DNA of 64,000 nucleotides from Lasiosphaeris hirsuta (GCA_030549175.1 JAUKUA010000004.1:2170001-2234000); one strand, 5' to 3'; shown: positions 1 to 11,134, counted from the first letter of the stretch. Notes: generated by a model not told the origin, from the sequence alone. Numbers and translations are program-made.

Positions 1-643
1 GCGATGGCGAGCCACGACAACTCTGAGAGGGAGTTGTGGAAAGAGAGGCTGGCAGATCTGGGGGTCAGGGTGGCTGGTGCGTTGGTCGAGATGAATGATT
101 TGACCGGGGCGGCGCAGCACCTGGCGTCATTGAAGGAGGGGAGGGAGAGCGGGAAGTTAACCATGGCCAAGGCGCTGCTGTGGTTGCATTTAGGAGATGC
201 CGAGGCGGCGAGGAGGGTTGTGAAGGCTGGCGAGATGGGGGAGAAGGCCGAGAAGGTGGTGGCTGCGCTGTGTGATATGGCGGATGGTGAGTATGGGGCT
301 GCGTTGGCGCGATGGGAGGAGCTGGACGAGCAGTCAAACGATGAGATGATCGGGGTGAACAGGGCAGTCTGCCTGCTCTATGTGGGCAAGATGCAGGAGG
401 TAAAGTTTTATTCTTGATCACGGTACCGGTCTTGACACTGACAAGATGCAGGGGAAAACGTTGCTCGAGGGCCTCGTAGCCTCCAGTCGTGCCTCTCACA
501 CTTTACTGTTCAACTTAACCACCATGTACGAGCTGTGCACGGAGAAGGCGCGAGACCTAAAGATCAAGCTGTCCGAGACCGTCGCCGCCATGGACGAGTC
601 TCCAAGCGGATGGGAAAAGTCCAACGCCGACTTCAAGCTGTGA
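1..643 (+). CDS. TRAPP complex subunit TRAPPC12-like, C-terminal part (5' end outside the window)
   Basis: This is the 3' end of a TPR-repeat gene entering from the left edge; the frame is open at base 1 and the Met at base 4 is probably internal. Exons read as 1..399 and 452..643; the 52-nt intron 400..451 starts GTAAAG and ends CAG, with a CACTGAC branch-like site. The joined frame gives helical TPR-like repeats with an NRAVCLLYVGK segment, then LFNLTTMYEL near the C-terminus, which matches the conserved tail of TRAPPC12 (TTC15), a subunit of the TRAPPIII tethering complex in ER-Golgi traffic and autophagy. Family assignment rests on that tail plus TPR character. The N-terminal half is not visible, so intactness cannot be judged. 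The next gene, the HET relic, points back towards it. Confidence 0.75.
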
Positions 644-1293
644 TAGGCACCGACCGAGAGAGCTTTGTGGTTCGGCGTGATGCAGGGAAGCAAGGAACGG
701 CGAGTGTCATTGAGAGGTCAACATCTTTCACACCGCAGCGGTTCATTAGAATTAGGGGCAAGGTTCTTTATGGAGGTGAATACACACGAGAAACCCTTGC
801 ATAATCGCTGATGACCGTCTATCCTTTTCTGAACTATCTTATGGCAAGACTAACTCGGTAGGTATTAAAACCCCTAGAAATACATACCTCTTACACAATA
901 GTAATTATTTGGACAAGATCCGCAAGCAGCGGGTTTTCCATGTCGGGCTGACCCTCAATCTTGGTGCTGCTCAGGGGCAGTCATAATCGATGAGCGATCG
1001 CTGTTGTGAGCCATTTCTCATCACAGAACACCCCACACCTCCTGAAAGCCCCCTTCTCTGGCCCATCATCTATCTACCTCTGTGAGAACCAAATTTGCAT
1101 GAAAATTTTTGCCCACGAAACCATTTGCCGCAAAAACAGGCGAATACAAATTTTATTGTTCGTAATAGATTTTCCTTCCATTGTCCCCACTCTTCCCACT
1201 TGGCCTCTCCGTCACCGTAGTCGCTCGGTTCTGGAATATACTCTTCCCAAGTGGATTCCACCTTCCATGTCCACTTCAAGTAAGGTAACTCTC
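644..1293. other. Intergenic, no supported gene
   Basis: Between the TRAPPC12-like stop and the tail of the HET pseudogene there is no ORF with family resemblance. The minus-strand frame 1070..1279 encodes an acidic, Trp-rich stretch (KWEEWGQWKENLL) that could be a frameshifted C-terminal tail of the HET relic, but this is weak. Confidence 0.5.
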
Positions 1294-3132
1294 CTATAAT
1301 CTCGTGATGGTCGTGCGTACACAGTTTCTTAAAAAACTGAATGGTTGATGCAAATCAAGAGTCTCGTCGTCGAAGACGGCCGGTGTTACAATTGCTTGTG
1401 TTTGTAATTTGCCGGAAATGAAGCTGTGAAGAGAGTTTGAGTCCCTTGAAAGCACCGCAACGTCAAGGATATCGATGAGCTCCGCGCCATCGTTGGACCG
1501 GACTTGGATGTACGGAGGGTCGGTGATGATAGAGCAATCGAGACTAGCCCAAGACCAAGATGGAGCATGATAGATTGCTCATCTGAGCCTTGGTTAGGCT
1601 CGGCTTTTATCTCGCCTCATCCATAATAACTGCCGATAGAGATCCTTCCTCCATAATCCCGCGAGATACGTGTCGTTCATTTTTGCTCGAAGTGAGCTAG
1701 CAAAGGATGAAATGGCAATCATCTTATCGGAAGGATGAGAAAACTCGTATCCAGAAAACGTATGCACAACTTGACACCAGACCCGATGGCAATCCTGTTC
1801 GAGGATGTGTGGGTTGAGCTGTGGTTTGGGAGAAAGCACGCCGTACATATCCGACATGGCCCAAAGCCTCATTGAGATACCGCCCGGACGCTGTTCCAAG
1901 GCGATGAGCTCTGCGAATTCCCAGCAAACTTGGCCCTTGGTGAATGATAGCTGTCGAGATGTCAGAAATTGCCCCCGCATAACCCATCCCCTCGTGTTGA
2001 GTGGAGTGTCAACGATGTTGTTGTAGTGGTCCAAACTGGAGACAAGATATTCCGTCGAGTCCTTTGACTTGATGTGAATATCAGCGAGTTTCGATGTATC
2101 CCTGTTGACAAAATGGCCATGTCTCCCATCCGATGCCCACAAAGCTCCGATGTTGCACCGCGCGCTCCCGTATATCAAGACCATTTAAGGAGACTGTTCC
2201 AACCAATCCACTTCATTTCCCTGGATAATGCAAAGGGAGTCGGTCCAAATATACTGGTATCCAAGTGAAAGAGTAATCTGAAAAGCGTCTTGGTAGGTTT
2301 TTGGCAAGAGATCCGCCGAATGGTGTATGCCGAGAAGATGGGTGAGGTTAGAGGACATGAGCTGAAAGGGCTGGTGCGGTCCCCAGCAATGACCCAACGT
2401 GGTGTACTCCAATTGCTGCGATATTCCAGGAAGAAAATGGCCCCATTCCAGACCCTCACCTCCAGGACTCGAGTATAACCTGACAAGCCTTTTCGGTACA
2501 AATTTTGTATTGATGTTGACCGAGGAAAACTTGTTATGTTCTTTTGAACAAGTGTCGAGCTACTACTTCCATAGCTGCGCTGATAATGACGTGGAGCTAC
2601 TAAGAGGATGGGTAGAACAGCTCGAGGGAGTCTGGCCCTTGTGCTGAATTGCTTCGAACGCGAATGTTTCCATCCATGGGAAATCCCTGCTATCCTCCCT
2701 CTAATCCGGCGATCGATCTACGAAACCAAATTCAACATATTCTTGTTGACCTCCATGGTAGGAGGGGTGGTAGGATATCCCAAGCGTAATTAAATTCGTC
2801 TTGGTAATTCTGGAATTCCTTGAGTTGTTTTCTATAACTTCGACCTCGTTGCAGAATGCTTGATAGGAAGATGGAAAAAAGGTCCCAAAATCCCGAGTCC
2901 TGGTTTCGGAATCGCACGGAAGGCGCTTATGATTCCAAAGGAGCAGGGAGTCCCAGAGATGGCGGCAAGCTTCAGCCCATGCTGCAAAGCCGCCTGGCAA
3001 GATGAGCTGAGCATAGTGAAGGGTTGGAGAGAAGGCAGTTGGTGAACGGAATTTGATCCGTGATGCGTGGAGAAGGGAGATGGTCGACGTCGAAAGAAAT
3101 GCCTCATCTATTCTGCCAATGCCCAAGAACAA
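1294..3132 (-). pseudogene. HET-domain (heterokaryon incompatibility) pseudogene with several in-frame stops
   Basis: One minus-strand frame carries recognisable HET signatures in order: PKRLVRLY, EYTTLGHCWG, LPKTYQDAFQIT, YIWTDSLCIIQ, CNIGALWASDG, LNTRGWVMRGQFLTSR, PSDKMIAIS, YLAGLWRKDL and APSWSWASLD. HET proteins trigger cell death when incompatible fungal strains fuse. The frame is broken at 2701-2703 (TAG), 2563-2565 and 2560-2562 (TAG TAG), 2185-2187 (TAA), 1594-1596 (TAA) and 1579-1581 (TGA). The TAA at 2185 sits where HET proteins usually have a polar residue just before the YG..A block, and CAA to TAA would explain it. There is no indel between the HET blocks from about 2640 down to 1300, so damage is by substitution. 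The N-terminal part above 2700 has no clear HET match and may also be frameshifted. Confidence 0.85.
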
Positions 3133-3623
3133 TCATCGCCAAGTCACCTGCTTGAACTTCTGGGGATTGATCGGGCGGCATTCCAAATTGGAATGATTGG
3201 TTGACGCACGACAAAGGTCTGTCAAGGATGCACTGTGATATTAATAGTGTTGCGTTCGCAAACTGGCGACAGGCACACTGAAATTCTCAAGGCCTTCAGG
3301 GTAGTACTGGTAACCAGCGCTTTCAATTTGAGAGAGTCTCTCCTTGTACTGTACTAGTGCCTGGGTAGTCAAGCTGCTCCGCCGTGAAGAAAGTATCCAA
3401 AGAAATCCAAGAATTCCACCCAACTCCGATATCATGATATATCCTCCGGTATCAATATGGTAGTACCTATACAGACGTTACAGGTTCCGTCCCAAACGCC
3501 AGCCGCAGTTTCATGGCACCCGCGCCATGCTCCGCGGCATCATCTAGATGCGCAAAAATCCCTAACAAAATGATGCTGACCGGAGCAACCAAACCGAGTC
3601 CCGGCCCCGCCACCAAAGCCCAC
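3133..3623. other. Intergenic; one unrecognised 64-aa minus ORF (3241..3435)
   Basis: The minus ORF 3241..3435 begins MISELGGILGFLWILSSRR, a short hydrophobic stretch with basic residues, and ends in QHY. I do not recognise it. It may be a leftover 5' exon of the neighbouring HET relic or chance. Nothing else stands out. Confidence 0.3.
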
Positions 3624-4861
3624 CTACTTTGGAGCACTGTAAGGCTCGTAAGCAGTATTCATATCCTTGGTCTGCTTATTCGCCCCCATCGATACCAAGG
3701 GGATGCCCGCCCCGCCACCCGGGGCACCCCCAGTCTCGCCCTTCGAATGCGAGTAGTCATCCGGCGTCGCCCAGTCCTCATCGAGCCTCTGCCTCACGCC
3801 GTCGGGCGAGTTGAGCAGGACGGTCTGCTCGCGGCCCGTGACGTCGGTGCGCACCAGCGACGGCTTGTTCTCGATCTGGACGTACTTGTGCTGCGAGAAG
3901 GTCGGGATGCGGCCCCACAGGCCGGGCTTCTGCGTCTTTGCGTCAGTGCCCGACACGATACCGCGAGTGCCCTCGTGCCCATCCTCGCCCCCGAGTAGGC
4001 TCTCGCCCGCCTTGCCGCCGACGCTGCGCGCGATGACGGACGCCTTGGCGCGGCGCGCGCTGACGGCGGCGGTGCGCGCGTGCGTGAGGAAGAGGATGCT
4101 GGCGCACACGGAGAGGGAGAAGGCGACGAAGCTCAGTGCGACCGGGTAGCTGCCGGTCTTGCTGGTCATGCCGTCAAAGTTGAAGGCGGCGTTGAAGGCG
4201 GCGTTGACCTTGCGGTAGCACACGACCGAGGCGATGCTGCCGGCGAAGAGGAGGACGGTCGCGATCCCGCTCGCGACGACGGCGAGCGCGGCCGAGCAGA
4301 AGGCCATCAGGGGCGCTACGAAGGAGAGCATGGCCGAGGCGACGTACGCGATGGCGAGGAAGCGGTTAACTTTGCCGTAGCTCGAGATGGTGTTGAGGAA
4401 GTCCTGCGAGAAGGTGCCCGAGAGCGCCGTGCCGTCGAGCTTGAGGTCGGCCACAGGATCAAAGTAGAAGCCAAAGTGCGGCGTGGTGCACGAGATGGCG
4501 CCGTCGGGAAAGTGGCCGCACGAGGTCAGCAGGCTGATGGTGTACGAGGATGCGAGTCCCAGCGATGACGCCGTTGCCGCGTCGCCGACATAGTCGGCAC
4601 CGGAGAATATAGAGAGGTCCTGGAGGAAGGTGGAGTTCTGGAGCTTGGATGGCACGCCCAGATCAGTGATGTCGGTCTAGGCGGTTTGTTAGTGGCGTCT
4701 TGCAGAGCTAACTTGGGCTGGCAACGGACCTTGAGATAGTAGAGTCCTGATAACCTCCCGCCAATCCCACCGAGAATCACAAACAGAATCAAGATGAAAA
4801 CAAGCAGCGACAGAATCGCGGGGATGAAGCCCACTAGAGGCCTGCGTTGTTGGCGTGTCAT
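3624..4861 (-). CDS. SUR7/PalI-family four-TM plasma-membrane protein
   Basis: Two exons: 4730..4861 (44 codons, start ATG at 4859-4861) and 3624..4676; intron 4677..4729 (53 nt, donor GTCCGT, acceptor CTAG). The product is 394 aa. An N-terminal TM segment (about residues 10-35) is followed by a roughly 110-residue ectodomain with two cysteines in a TSCG...ISC arrangement, then three TM helices (about 148-168, 173-197, 220-241), the topology of the SUR7/PalI family, which marks eisosome or ambient-pH-sensing membrane patches. The roughly 150-residue tail is hydrophilic and rich in Gly, Ala, Ser and Lys, as is usual for the cytosolic tail. The donor is weak (GTCCGT rather than GTAAGT), but phase and topology agree. 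SUR7 versus PalI/RIM9 cannot be separated without alignment. Confidence 0.75.
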
Positions 4862-6781
4862 GTTGTGGTTTGCTCCAGCGTCTTGATTGTGACGTTTAGA
4901 GTAAGAAAGGGACGGGCGGTATGCTATGGAGGGAGTTGAGTTAGGTAAGTCTAGCACAAGAGGGCCAACACTTGAGGGTCGTTGGTAATGGTTATACACG
5001 AGGGCAGTGCCGTGACGGAGACACTCGGTCGGGACCAACTCTGCCACACCAGAACGGCACAAGCGAGGGGCAAATTATTTAGGTGAGCGCGCAGGAGGAG
5101 ATTTGGACAAGGGTCGGGATACTAGGGTCTCACCCACCTTGAACGCGATTTGAGTGTGACTTGGCGGCAGGGGGGTTCGCAGCCTCAATCCTCAGCACGA
5201 TTACACTAGTTAGTATAGCGGCCGCAATCGCTTTGGGGGGGGGGGAAGGGGTGAGGTGGGAGTAGGGTGGGAAAGGCAACCTCGGCGAGTGCATGGGCTG
5301 GGGCTTTAGCGACAGGCACAGACAGCACAGAGGACCCCTCGCCCTTGGGAGACCTTGGGTGGGGGGGCGGGGGGGGGCAATACCCTTGGTGCAGGAGCCA
5401 TGTATGCCGCTGACACAGGCACTCGAAGCGAACGGGCTGGATGTACCCGGGTGGCGCTGACGTGAGGGGCTGGTTACACCAGAATCTCACCCACATTACT
5501 CGCATCACCCACATCATCCAAATCATCCACAGTACCCACTTCACCCACCTCGTCGACCCCAGCCAACGGGCGGGTGGGCCAAGCCTGACACCCTTGGGCT
5601 ACCCTACCAGGCCCCCGGTATGGCGGGTTAGCGCTTACCCGCCAGCGGTGCTCTGAAGCGGGCTGCGGGTGAGAGGGGCTAAAGCCACAAACCACGAACA
5701 TGGTAACGGCGAGTGTTCATCTGAATGCCCTCGACGCGGAAAATCCGATGCATGCTGTCGTCGCAAGTCGCAAGTAGCGGCCGCTGTGTTCGGACGGGAA
5801 GCAGCTCTTGAGTCTTGACCACAGGAAACACCAAATACGAGCGCGCTCATCAAAACCCGCCCTTGGCGACAATGCGCTGATGGCCACCACCTTCGGCCGC
5901 TCCAGGCCAGGATCCCTCGGCCAGAAAATTCCTCAGAGATGACTCTTTGCCCTGCACGGAGCGTGTAGTGGAAAAGCGCGGTACTGGTGTCTTCCGCGAG
6001 GCTTAGAGCCGTCCTCGAGGCCGAGGATGCCACATGGTGATCCACGACCAACCTCGAGCGCGCTTGTGTAGCCGCCCGAGTGCGATTCTCGCCATATATC
6101 GGGCACAGATGGGTGTCAAGACGGAGATGGAGTATCGCTGTCGAAAACACCGGCACTCGACATGCCGGGCAAGGCGCAGACTCGATAACACGACACTACA
6201 AGTTAGACATGCACACGTGGGGAGGCAGTAGGGTAGCATGGAAGCAAGTCGTGACGGGACTTTTGGCCGCCCCAGCCACTCCTCACCTCACTCGCCCCTC
6301 TCGCTCATTGATGCTCACTGATGCTCACTGCTGGTATTCTTCGCCAATGACAGCGGCCGAAAGCGACAGCGGCCGAAAGCGACAGCGGGAGGGGGGAGAT
6401 TGGCCCGCCCAAAATAACCCCGACCCTTGCCCTCTGGTCAGTAACTCGACATGATATTATGGAATTCCACATCAGGCCGGGCAGGGTCGACAGCATATTC
6501 GGGCTTGGCGCATCCCGACCCTGCAGGTGCCTGCAGCCACCACACACACACACACACACACCTTAACAGCACAAACCACTTTGGGACCGTCAGCTTGCCG
6601 TCGCCATCCTCCAGGAACAATAAATGTCTTCTCCCCAGACCGAGATTCTGCCTGTGATCCCCTCACTCACATACTCTCACTCACTCACTCACTCACTCAC
6701 TCACCTTCACACTCACCTCTCTCTACCCATCACGCACAGAGCACATCGACACTTACACGGCTGAATCGCTCAAGAGTCAAG
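4862..6781. other. Long intergenic region between divergent genes, low-complexity tracts
   Basis: About 1.9 kb between the divergent SUR7-like and cupredoxin genes, so it should hold both promoters. No ORF resembles a protein family. It contains G homopolymers near 5236 and 5362-5375, a CA repeat at about 6540-6561 and an ACTC-type repeat at about 6663-6710 just upstream of the cupredoxin start. Confidence 0.6.
6540..6710. repeat. CA and ACTC microsatellites upstream of the cupredoxin gene
   Basis: A (CA)n tract lies at about 6540-6561 and a (TCAC)n tract at about 6663-6710, both within 250 bp of the cupredoxin ATG. They are probably in the promoter or 5' leader. Confidence 0.8.
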
Positions 6782-8849
6782 ATGCACTTCTCCCCGGGGT
6801 CGTTGATCCCCTTCACGCTGCTGGCGTCCACCGCCGCGGCAACCCATTTCCAGGTGACGGTTGGCAAGGACAACCAGCTCAGATTCGTCCCTGAGCAGAT
6901 CGACGCAGTCCCCGGTGACACCATCACATACAACTTTTTTGCTAGGGTATGTCTCAGCACTCTCTCTCTCTCTCTCTCTCTCTCTCGTCCTCGGCGATCG
7001 AGAGCCCCCACTAACATGCCATTCGTCCAGAACCATGCGGTTGTCCAGTCAAGCTTTGACAAGCCCTGTGAGCCTCAAGCGGGCAATGCCTTCTTCTCTG
7101 GATTCACTCCTACCCCTTCCCCCGACGTCGCCTCCCGCACCACCTTCACCATCACAGTCAACGACACCAAGCCCATCTGGGTCTACTGCCCTCAGACCAA
7201 CGGCAACCACTGCCAGAACGGCATGGTCCAGTCTATCAATGCGTGAGTGTCTTCAGAGCGAGTCAACTTCTGCAGCCACGACTGACTCTCGAACTAGTCC
7301 CAAGCAAGGTTCCAACACCTTTGATGCGTACAAGGCCCTCGCCGCGAAGGCCTCCACGTCCAAGTCGCCCGCTGACGGCCTTCCTGTCGGCGGCGAGCGC
7401 AAGCTCACCGTCGATGTCGGCCCCAACGGGGCCTTGGTCTACAGCTCAAACAACATCACCGAGCTGCCGCGCACCGTTGTCGAGTTTCTCTTCAACCCCA
7501 GGAACCACACGGTCACGCAGTCGAGCTTCGAAAAGCCTTGCCAGCCCCTGGATGGAGGCTTCAGCAGTGGCTTCGTTGCCACCACTGCCTCTCCTTCCGG
7601 CGCCTCTTTCAAGATTGTGATTGCCGACACCAAGCCGATCTGGTTCTACTGCGGCCAGGTCAACGGCAACCACTGCCAATCGGGCATGGTTGGCTCCATC
7701 AACGCGCCGGTGGCTGGGAACACCCTCGACGCCTTCATCGCCCTGGCGAAGGCAGCTCCCCCACCGAGCAGGATCCCGCCTCAGGCTCCTCTTGGCGGCA
7801 CCCTGATCGTCAACGGCAACGTTATCCAGAAGATGAGCGGCAATGCCGTGGACGTTGATGCCATCACCAAGGGAACCCCCCCGGCAGCCACCAGCAGCGC
7901 GGCTGGCAAGCCCCCCGGCGCGTCCCAGACCCAGGTGGTCCCGCCTCCGGGGGCCACCATCCCGGCCGCGTACAACGGCATGGCCGGCGGCGGCAAGCCC
8001 GGCAACTACGGCTGGGGCAAGGAGCTCTCGGACGTGGCGCTGCAGTACCTCTACATCGAGCAGTTCATCGAGGACATCCTGGCCAACCTGCTCTTTAGCG
8101 GCCACGACAAGATCAGCACCGGCGCGTGGTCGGGCATCTACCCCAAGACCATCACCGACACCATGGGGTCCATGGCGGCGCAGGCGCTGGTGCACCGCGA
8201 GAGCACGGCCGACTGCCTGCAGCACTTCAACAAGCCGCTGCTGGGCGAGTGCAAGTACAACCTGCCGCTCGGCAGCGCCGACGAGTTCCTGCACGCGGCC
8301 CTGGTGCTCAACATGATCGACATCAGCGTGCTCATCAGCGCGACGGCCGCCGTGGCCACCGAGAAGGACGGCTGGCTCGTCCCGCTGCTAGCGACCGAGA
8401 TCGGCGCCAAGTCCCGCATGACGGCCGTCGTCAACCTGATGCAGAACCACATGGCCGCCGCCGCCCCGCGCGAGCCCGTCCTGCCCCCCGCCCTTGCCTG
8501 GAGCTACGCCCAGCGCTACGTCGGCAGCTGCCCCGACCCCATCAAGGGCATGCCGGCCGCGGCCTACCCCGTGCTCAAGATCGCCAGCAAGCAGGAGAGC
8601 GCGGGCCGCACCACGAGCGTTGCGCTTCAGTACGACGGTGCGAACAAGGGGGGGCAGCAGTGGGCCGCTTGGGTCGGCCCCTGGGGCGACCTCGCCTTCA
8701 CCCCTGTTAACGGAGGCTCTGCGGCCGTCCCGGCGGACCTCTATGGCCATGTCTGGGTTGTGGTTGTTAGCAAGGGCGAGGGCAAGCTGGCGGATCTGCC
8801 CGGCATGGTGGTTGCTGGGCCCGAGCTGGTCTGGGTTAGCTCTCCTTGA
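6782..8849 (+). CDS. Secreted double-cupredoxin plus ferritin-like domain fusion protein
   Basis: Three exons: 6782..6946, 7031..7242, 7298..8849; introns 6947..7030 (GTATGT, holding a long TC repeat) and 7243..7297 (GTGAGT..TAG). Product 642 aa. Residues 1-20 form a signal peptide. Two cupredoxin domains follow (about 22-125 and 158-258). Each keeps a possible type-1 copper set: His in NHAV or NHTV, Cys in WVYC or WFYC, and His and Met in a GNHCQ.GM block. A Pro/Ala/Thr linker leads to a helical domain (about 360-527) starting YGWGKELSDVALQYLYIEQF, typical of the secreted ferritin-like/Rds1 stress family, then a roughly 110-residue tail. Single cupredoxins of the extracellular serine-rich type and Rds1-like proteins are known separately; the fused order is what the sequence shows. 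A role in extracellular copper or iron redox is inference. An ATG at 6782 with a good signal peptide fixes the start. Confidence 0.85.
6957..6984 (+). repeat. (TC)n microsatellite inside cupredoxin intron 1
   Basis: A run of CT dinucleotides just after the 5' splice site, leaving the acceptor at 7029-7030 unaffected. Confidence 0.85.
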
Positions 8850-9851
8850 GAGGTAGATGAGACTGGAAAATTGGCGTGGAGGGGGTTTTGGTAATCTCTA
8901 ATACCGGGACTTTGGACAGAAGCATTGGGCCGGCGTTGGTTTTGGATCACGACGATACTCTTTTCTCTTCTGGATAATTATTCTCATTGGCGTCGTGTTG
9001 GCTTTTGCCCCCCCTTCTTCGAGTGTAGCATAGACTTTTTACCAACCAGGTTTACTAGCATTTTACGGAGCGGGCGTGTAGCATTTACAAATCGGAATGG
9101 TTACTCCATCTTTGGGATTGAAAGCATCGCAGTGAATGCGACAGATGAAAATTCCCTGAGAGGTGCCCCGAGGGGTTTTGGTTAGACTACACGACGGGAA
9201 TGGAATGAGCAAAACCAGCATGCCTGCCCGTGTTAGTCTTGTTGTCTCTAGTTGGTCACTGGAGGGAGGGGACTGACCTGGAAATCTGGGTGTCAACTCA
9301 CAGCAGAAGAAGGGGATATTATTTAACAAACCCACACAATTAAGTAATGTGCTTGGTGCAGGTAAAATAGGCAAAAGAGGCCCCCGAAGGGAGCGCCCTG
9401 CAGCCAAAAAGGTCTTATGGACCCTTGGTGCACATGCTTTGCTAGTGCTAGTGCCAGACAGCAATACCGTAGAAAAACACGGCAAATCCTTTAACATCTC
9501 CATACCAGCAACACAGCCTTACCCCCAGAAAGCGAGGATGTCCATCACGGGAAGATGGTCACTGGCAGTTGTTTGCCACACCCTCAAATCCATTGTTTGG
9601 CCATGCTCAAGATGTCCACCTCAGGTACGGTCTCTCCTCAGATTACTTATTCACTATTGACTACGATACCTTCAAGCTGTGCTTCTATCTCAGCATCCCT
9701 CAATCAGCAAACAATATCAATGGAGGTCCGTCCTCGCTCGCCCCTCGCTCACTTGGTTCCTCAACACACTCACACAAAGAGGTGCCCCAAGCCATAGCAC
9801 TCACCAATCTTTCAGCTATTGCAGCCATAACAACAAACAGACACCATCACC
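8850..9851. other. Intergenic
   Basis: No supported gene. From about 9780 the sequence already shows the conserved leader (CACCAATCTTTCAGC followed by ACAGACACCATCACC) of the small tandem ORF family described next. Confidence 0.5.
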
Positions 9852-10000
9852 ATGTGTAGTGTGGTAAGGAAGCAATATATATATATATATTTCTGGTGCC
9901 GCCACAAATACCTCCGGAGCACTTATGAATGTCGCTACCGCCCCAGCTCTCGGCACGGGGTTTGGCGATACTGCCGTTGCGTATACATATCAATCCATCC
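9852..10000 (+). pseudogene. Small Cys ORF family, copy 1 (diverged)
   Basis: The ATG at 9852 follows the conserved leader ending ACAGACACCATCACC. The start reads MCSVVRKQ, then a TA microsatellite coding YIYIY, then FWCRHKY. The start and the C.HK block align with copy 3 (MCLLKYERYVECRHKL), but the downstream cysteines do not line up and the frame simply runs on to 10412. Probably a decayed or microsatellite-disrupted copy. Confidence 0.4.
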
Positions 10001-10207
10001 CAAGCGGATTAATGGGTGGTGCCAGCATTTCCCAGAACTTGCTCAAGCTTGTCAGACGGAAATCAGGGCCTCATGTCTTTCGCTAACTTTGAGCCTTAAG
10101 GCTGAGTTAGGTACGTGTAAGTCACAGCTGACCTCTAGCAAAGCCATAACACCCACCAGTCTTTCGACCACTACAGCCATCACCACACAACAGACACCAT
10201 CGCCATC

Positions 10208-10412
10208 ATGCGCATGCTTACATACGGACTTTGCCTCTCATGCGGCCATGATTTGGAAAAGAAAGTCGACTATTGCGATGACTTGCCTGATGGAAACAAG
10301 GACCTTTTTAAATAATGCAAGAATTTCCAAACCGCCCCCGAGAAGTGACAGAATTTCCAGACACTGCGCAAAGTGTGAGAAGGATAAAGAGAAGAAAGCC
10401 CGTGGCGAGTAG
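10208..10412 (+). pseudogene. Small Cys ORF family, copy 2 (frameshifted)
   Basis: The ATG at 10208 gives MRMLTYGLCLSCGHDLEKKV then DYCDDLPDGNKDLF, matching copy 3 residue for residue in spacing. The frame then stops at a TAA right after a run of five T. In the neighbouring frame the protein continues NNARISK..., then HCAKCEKDKEKK to a stop at 10410-10412, matching the copy 3 end WCGSCKRLGKDKK. A one-base length change in the T run near 10308-10314 therefore separates the halves. The leader before the ATG is nearly identical to that of copy 3. Confidence 0.6.
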
Positions 10413-10768
10413 AAATACTTGGCGATAAGCTTCGGCTCTCTACCAATCGGTACGAGCTTTCTCACAGTTTATCGGACAAAAGCCAGAATGGCTTACAGCC
10501 CCTCCAAACCCGCTTGTTTGTCTGACTCGAGATGTCAGGTCTCAACCAGCGAGTGTCTAGGATTCAGGCTTCACAACCAGTGAATGGCCATAAATACCCG
10601 TGACGGGACTCTTCCTCGCCTGTTTCTCCTTCCTCCCCACTCTACTCGCCATTGCGCTCATACCGAGAGGTACGTACCGAAGCCATACACCCACCAGTCT
10701 TCCAAAGACAACAAAACAACATTCGCCCACGCAACATCATTCACCACAACACAGACACCATCGCCATC

Positions 10769-10966
10769 ATGTGCTTGCTCAAATACGAACGCTACGTCGA
10801 GTGCAGGCACAAGCTCGTGGACAAAACTGAAGTTTGCGATCAGGTCCCTGGCAGAGACAAAAACAATGCCGAATCATGCGCAAACTACAAGAAGGACGAA
10901 GTAAACGTTAAGAAAACCGACGGGTGGTGCGGTAGTTGCAAGCGGCTTGGGAAGGATAAAAAGTGA
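10769..10966 (+). CDS. Small cysteine-containing protein, tandem family, copy 3 (intact, 65 aa)
   Basis: The ATG at 10769 (context CCATCATG) opens a 65-aa frame: MCLLKYERYVECRHKLVDKT, then EVCDQVPGRDKNNAESC, a Lys-rich middle and WCGSCKRLGKDKK. Six cysteines are visible (C2, C12, one in VCDQ, one in ESC and the C..C pair near the end), with an ECRHK block; there is no signal peptide, so the product is probably intracellular. Cys/His spacing suggests a metal-binding mini-domain, but I cannot name a characterised family. The leader (CACCCACCAGTCTT ... ACAGACACCATCGCC) is shared with copies 1 and 2, and GTACGT donor-like sites sit about 100 bp before the ATGs of copies 2 and 3 and 67 bp before copy 4, so a 5' leader intron is possible. 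It is the only copy reading through intact. Function unknown. Confidence 0.55.
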   Translation: MCLLKYERYVECRHKLVDKTEVCDQVPGRDKNNAESCANYKKDEVNVKKTDGWCGSCKRLGKDKK

Positions 10967-11074
10967 TATAACACGCCCTAAAGCATTTTGCCAACTCTAG
11001 CATTAAGGTACGTAACAGCAACCACACCATCTCGCCTGACAGCGCCACTGACACTGCAAAGCAACGACATTGCC

Positions 11075-11134
11075 ATGTGCAAGGGCAAGAGAACCACGTT
11101 CAACCCTTGCGGTAGCAGCACCGTGAGGCTTTAA
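11075..11134 (+). pseudogene. Small Cys ORF family, copy 4 (truncated)
   Basis: The ATG at 11075 opens a 19-aa frame, MCKGKRTTFNPCGSSTVRL, ending in TAA. It keeps the MC start and one later Cys-Gly, and lies 67 bp after a GTACGT site. The second half of the family protein is not seen. A truncated copy is the simplest reading, but the match is short. Confidence 0.35.

Noticed and set aside
4080..4568. Long plus-strand ORF of 162 aa opposite the SUR7-like gene
   Set aside because: It is the antisense shadow of a GC-rich exon (Arg/Glu/Ala-rich, no family match).
5635..6156. Minus ORF of 173 aa in the intergenic region
   Set aside because: No family resemblance, no splice context and atypical composition.
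7446..8294. Minus ORF of 282 aa over the cupredoxin-ferritin gene
   Set aside because: Antisense artefact of GC3-rich coding sequence with no recognisable motif.
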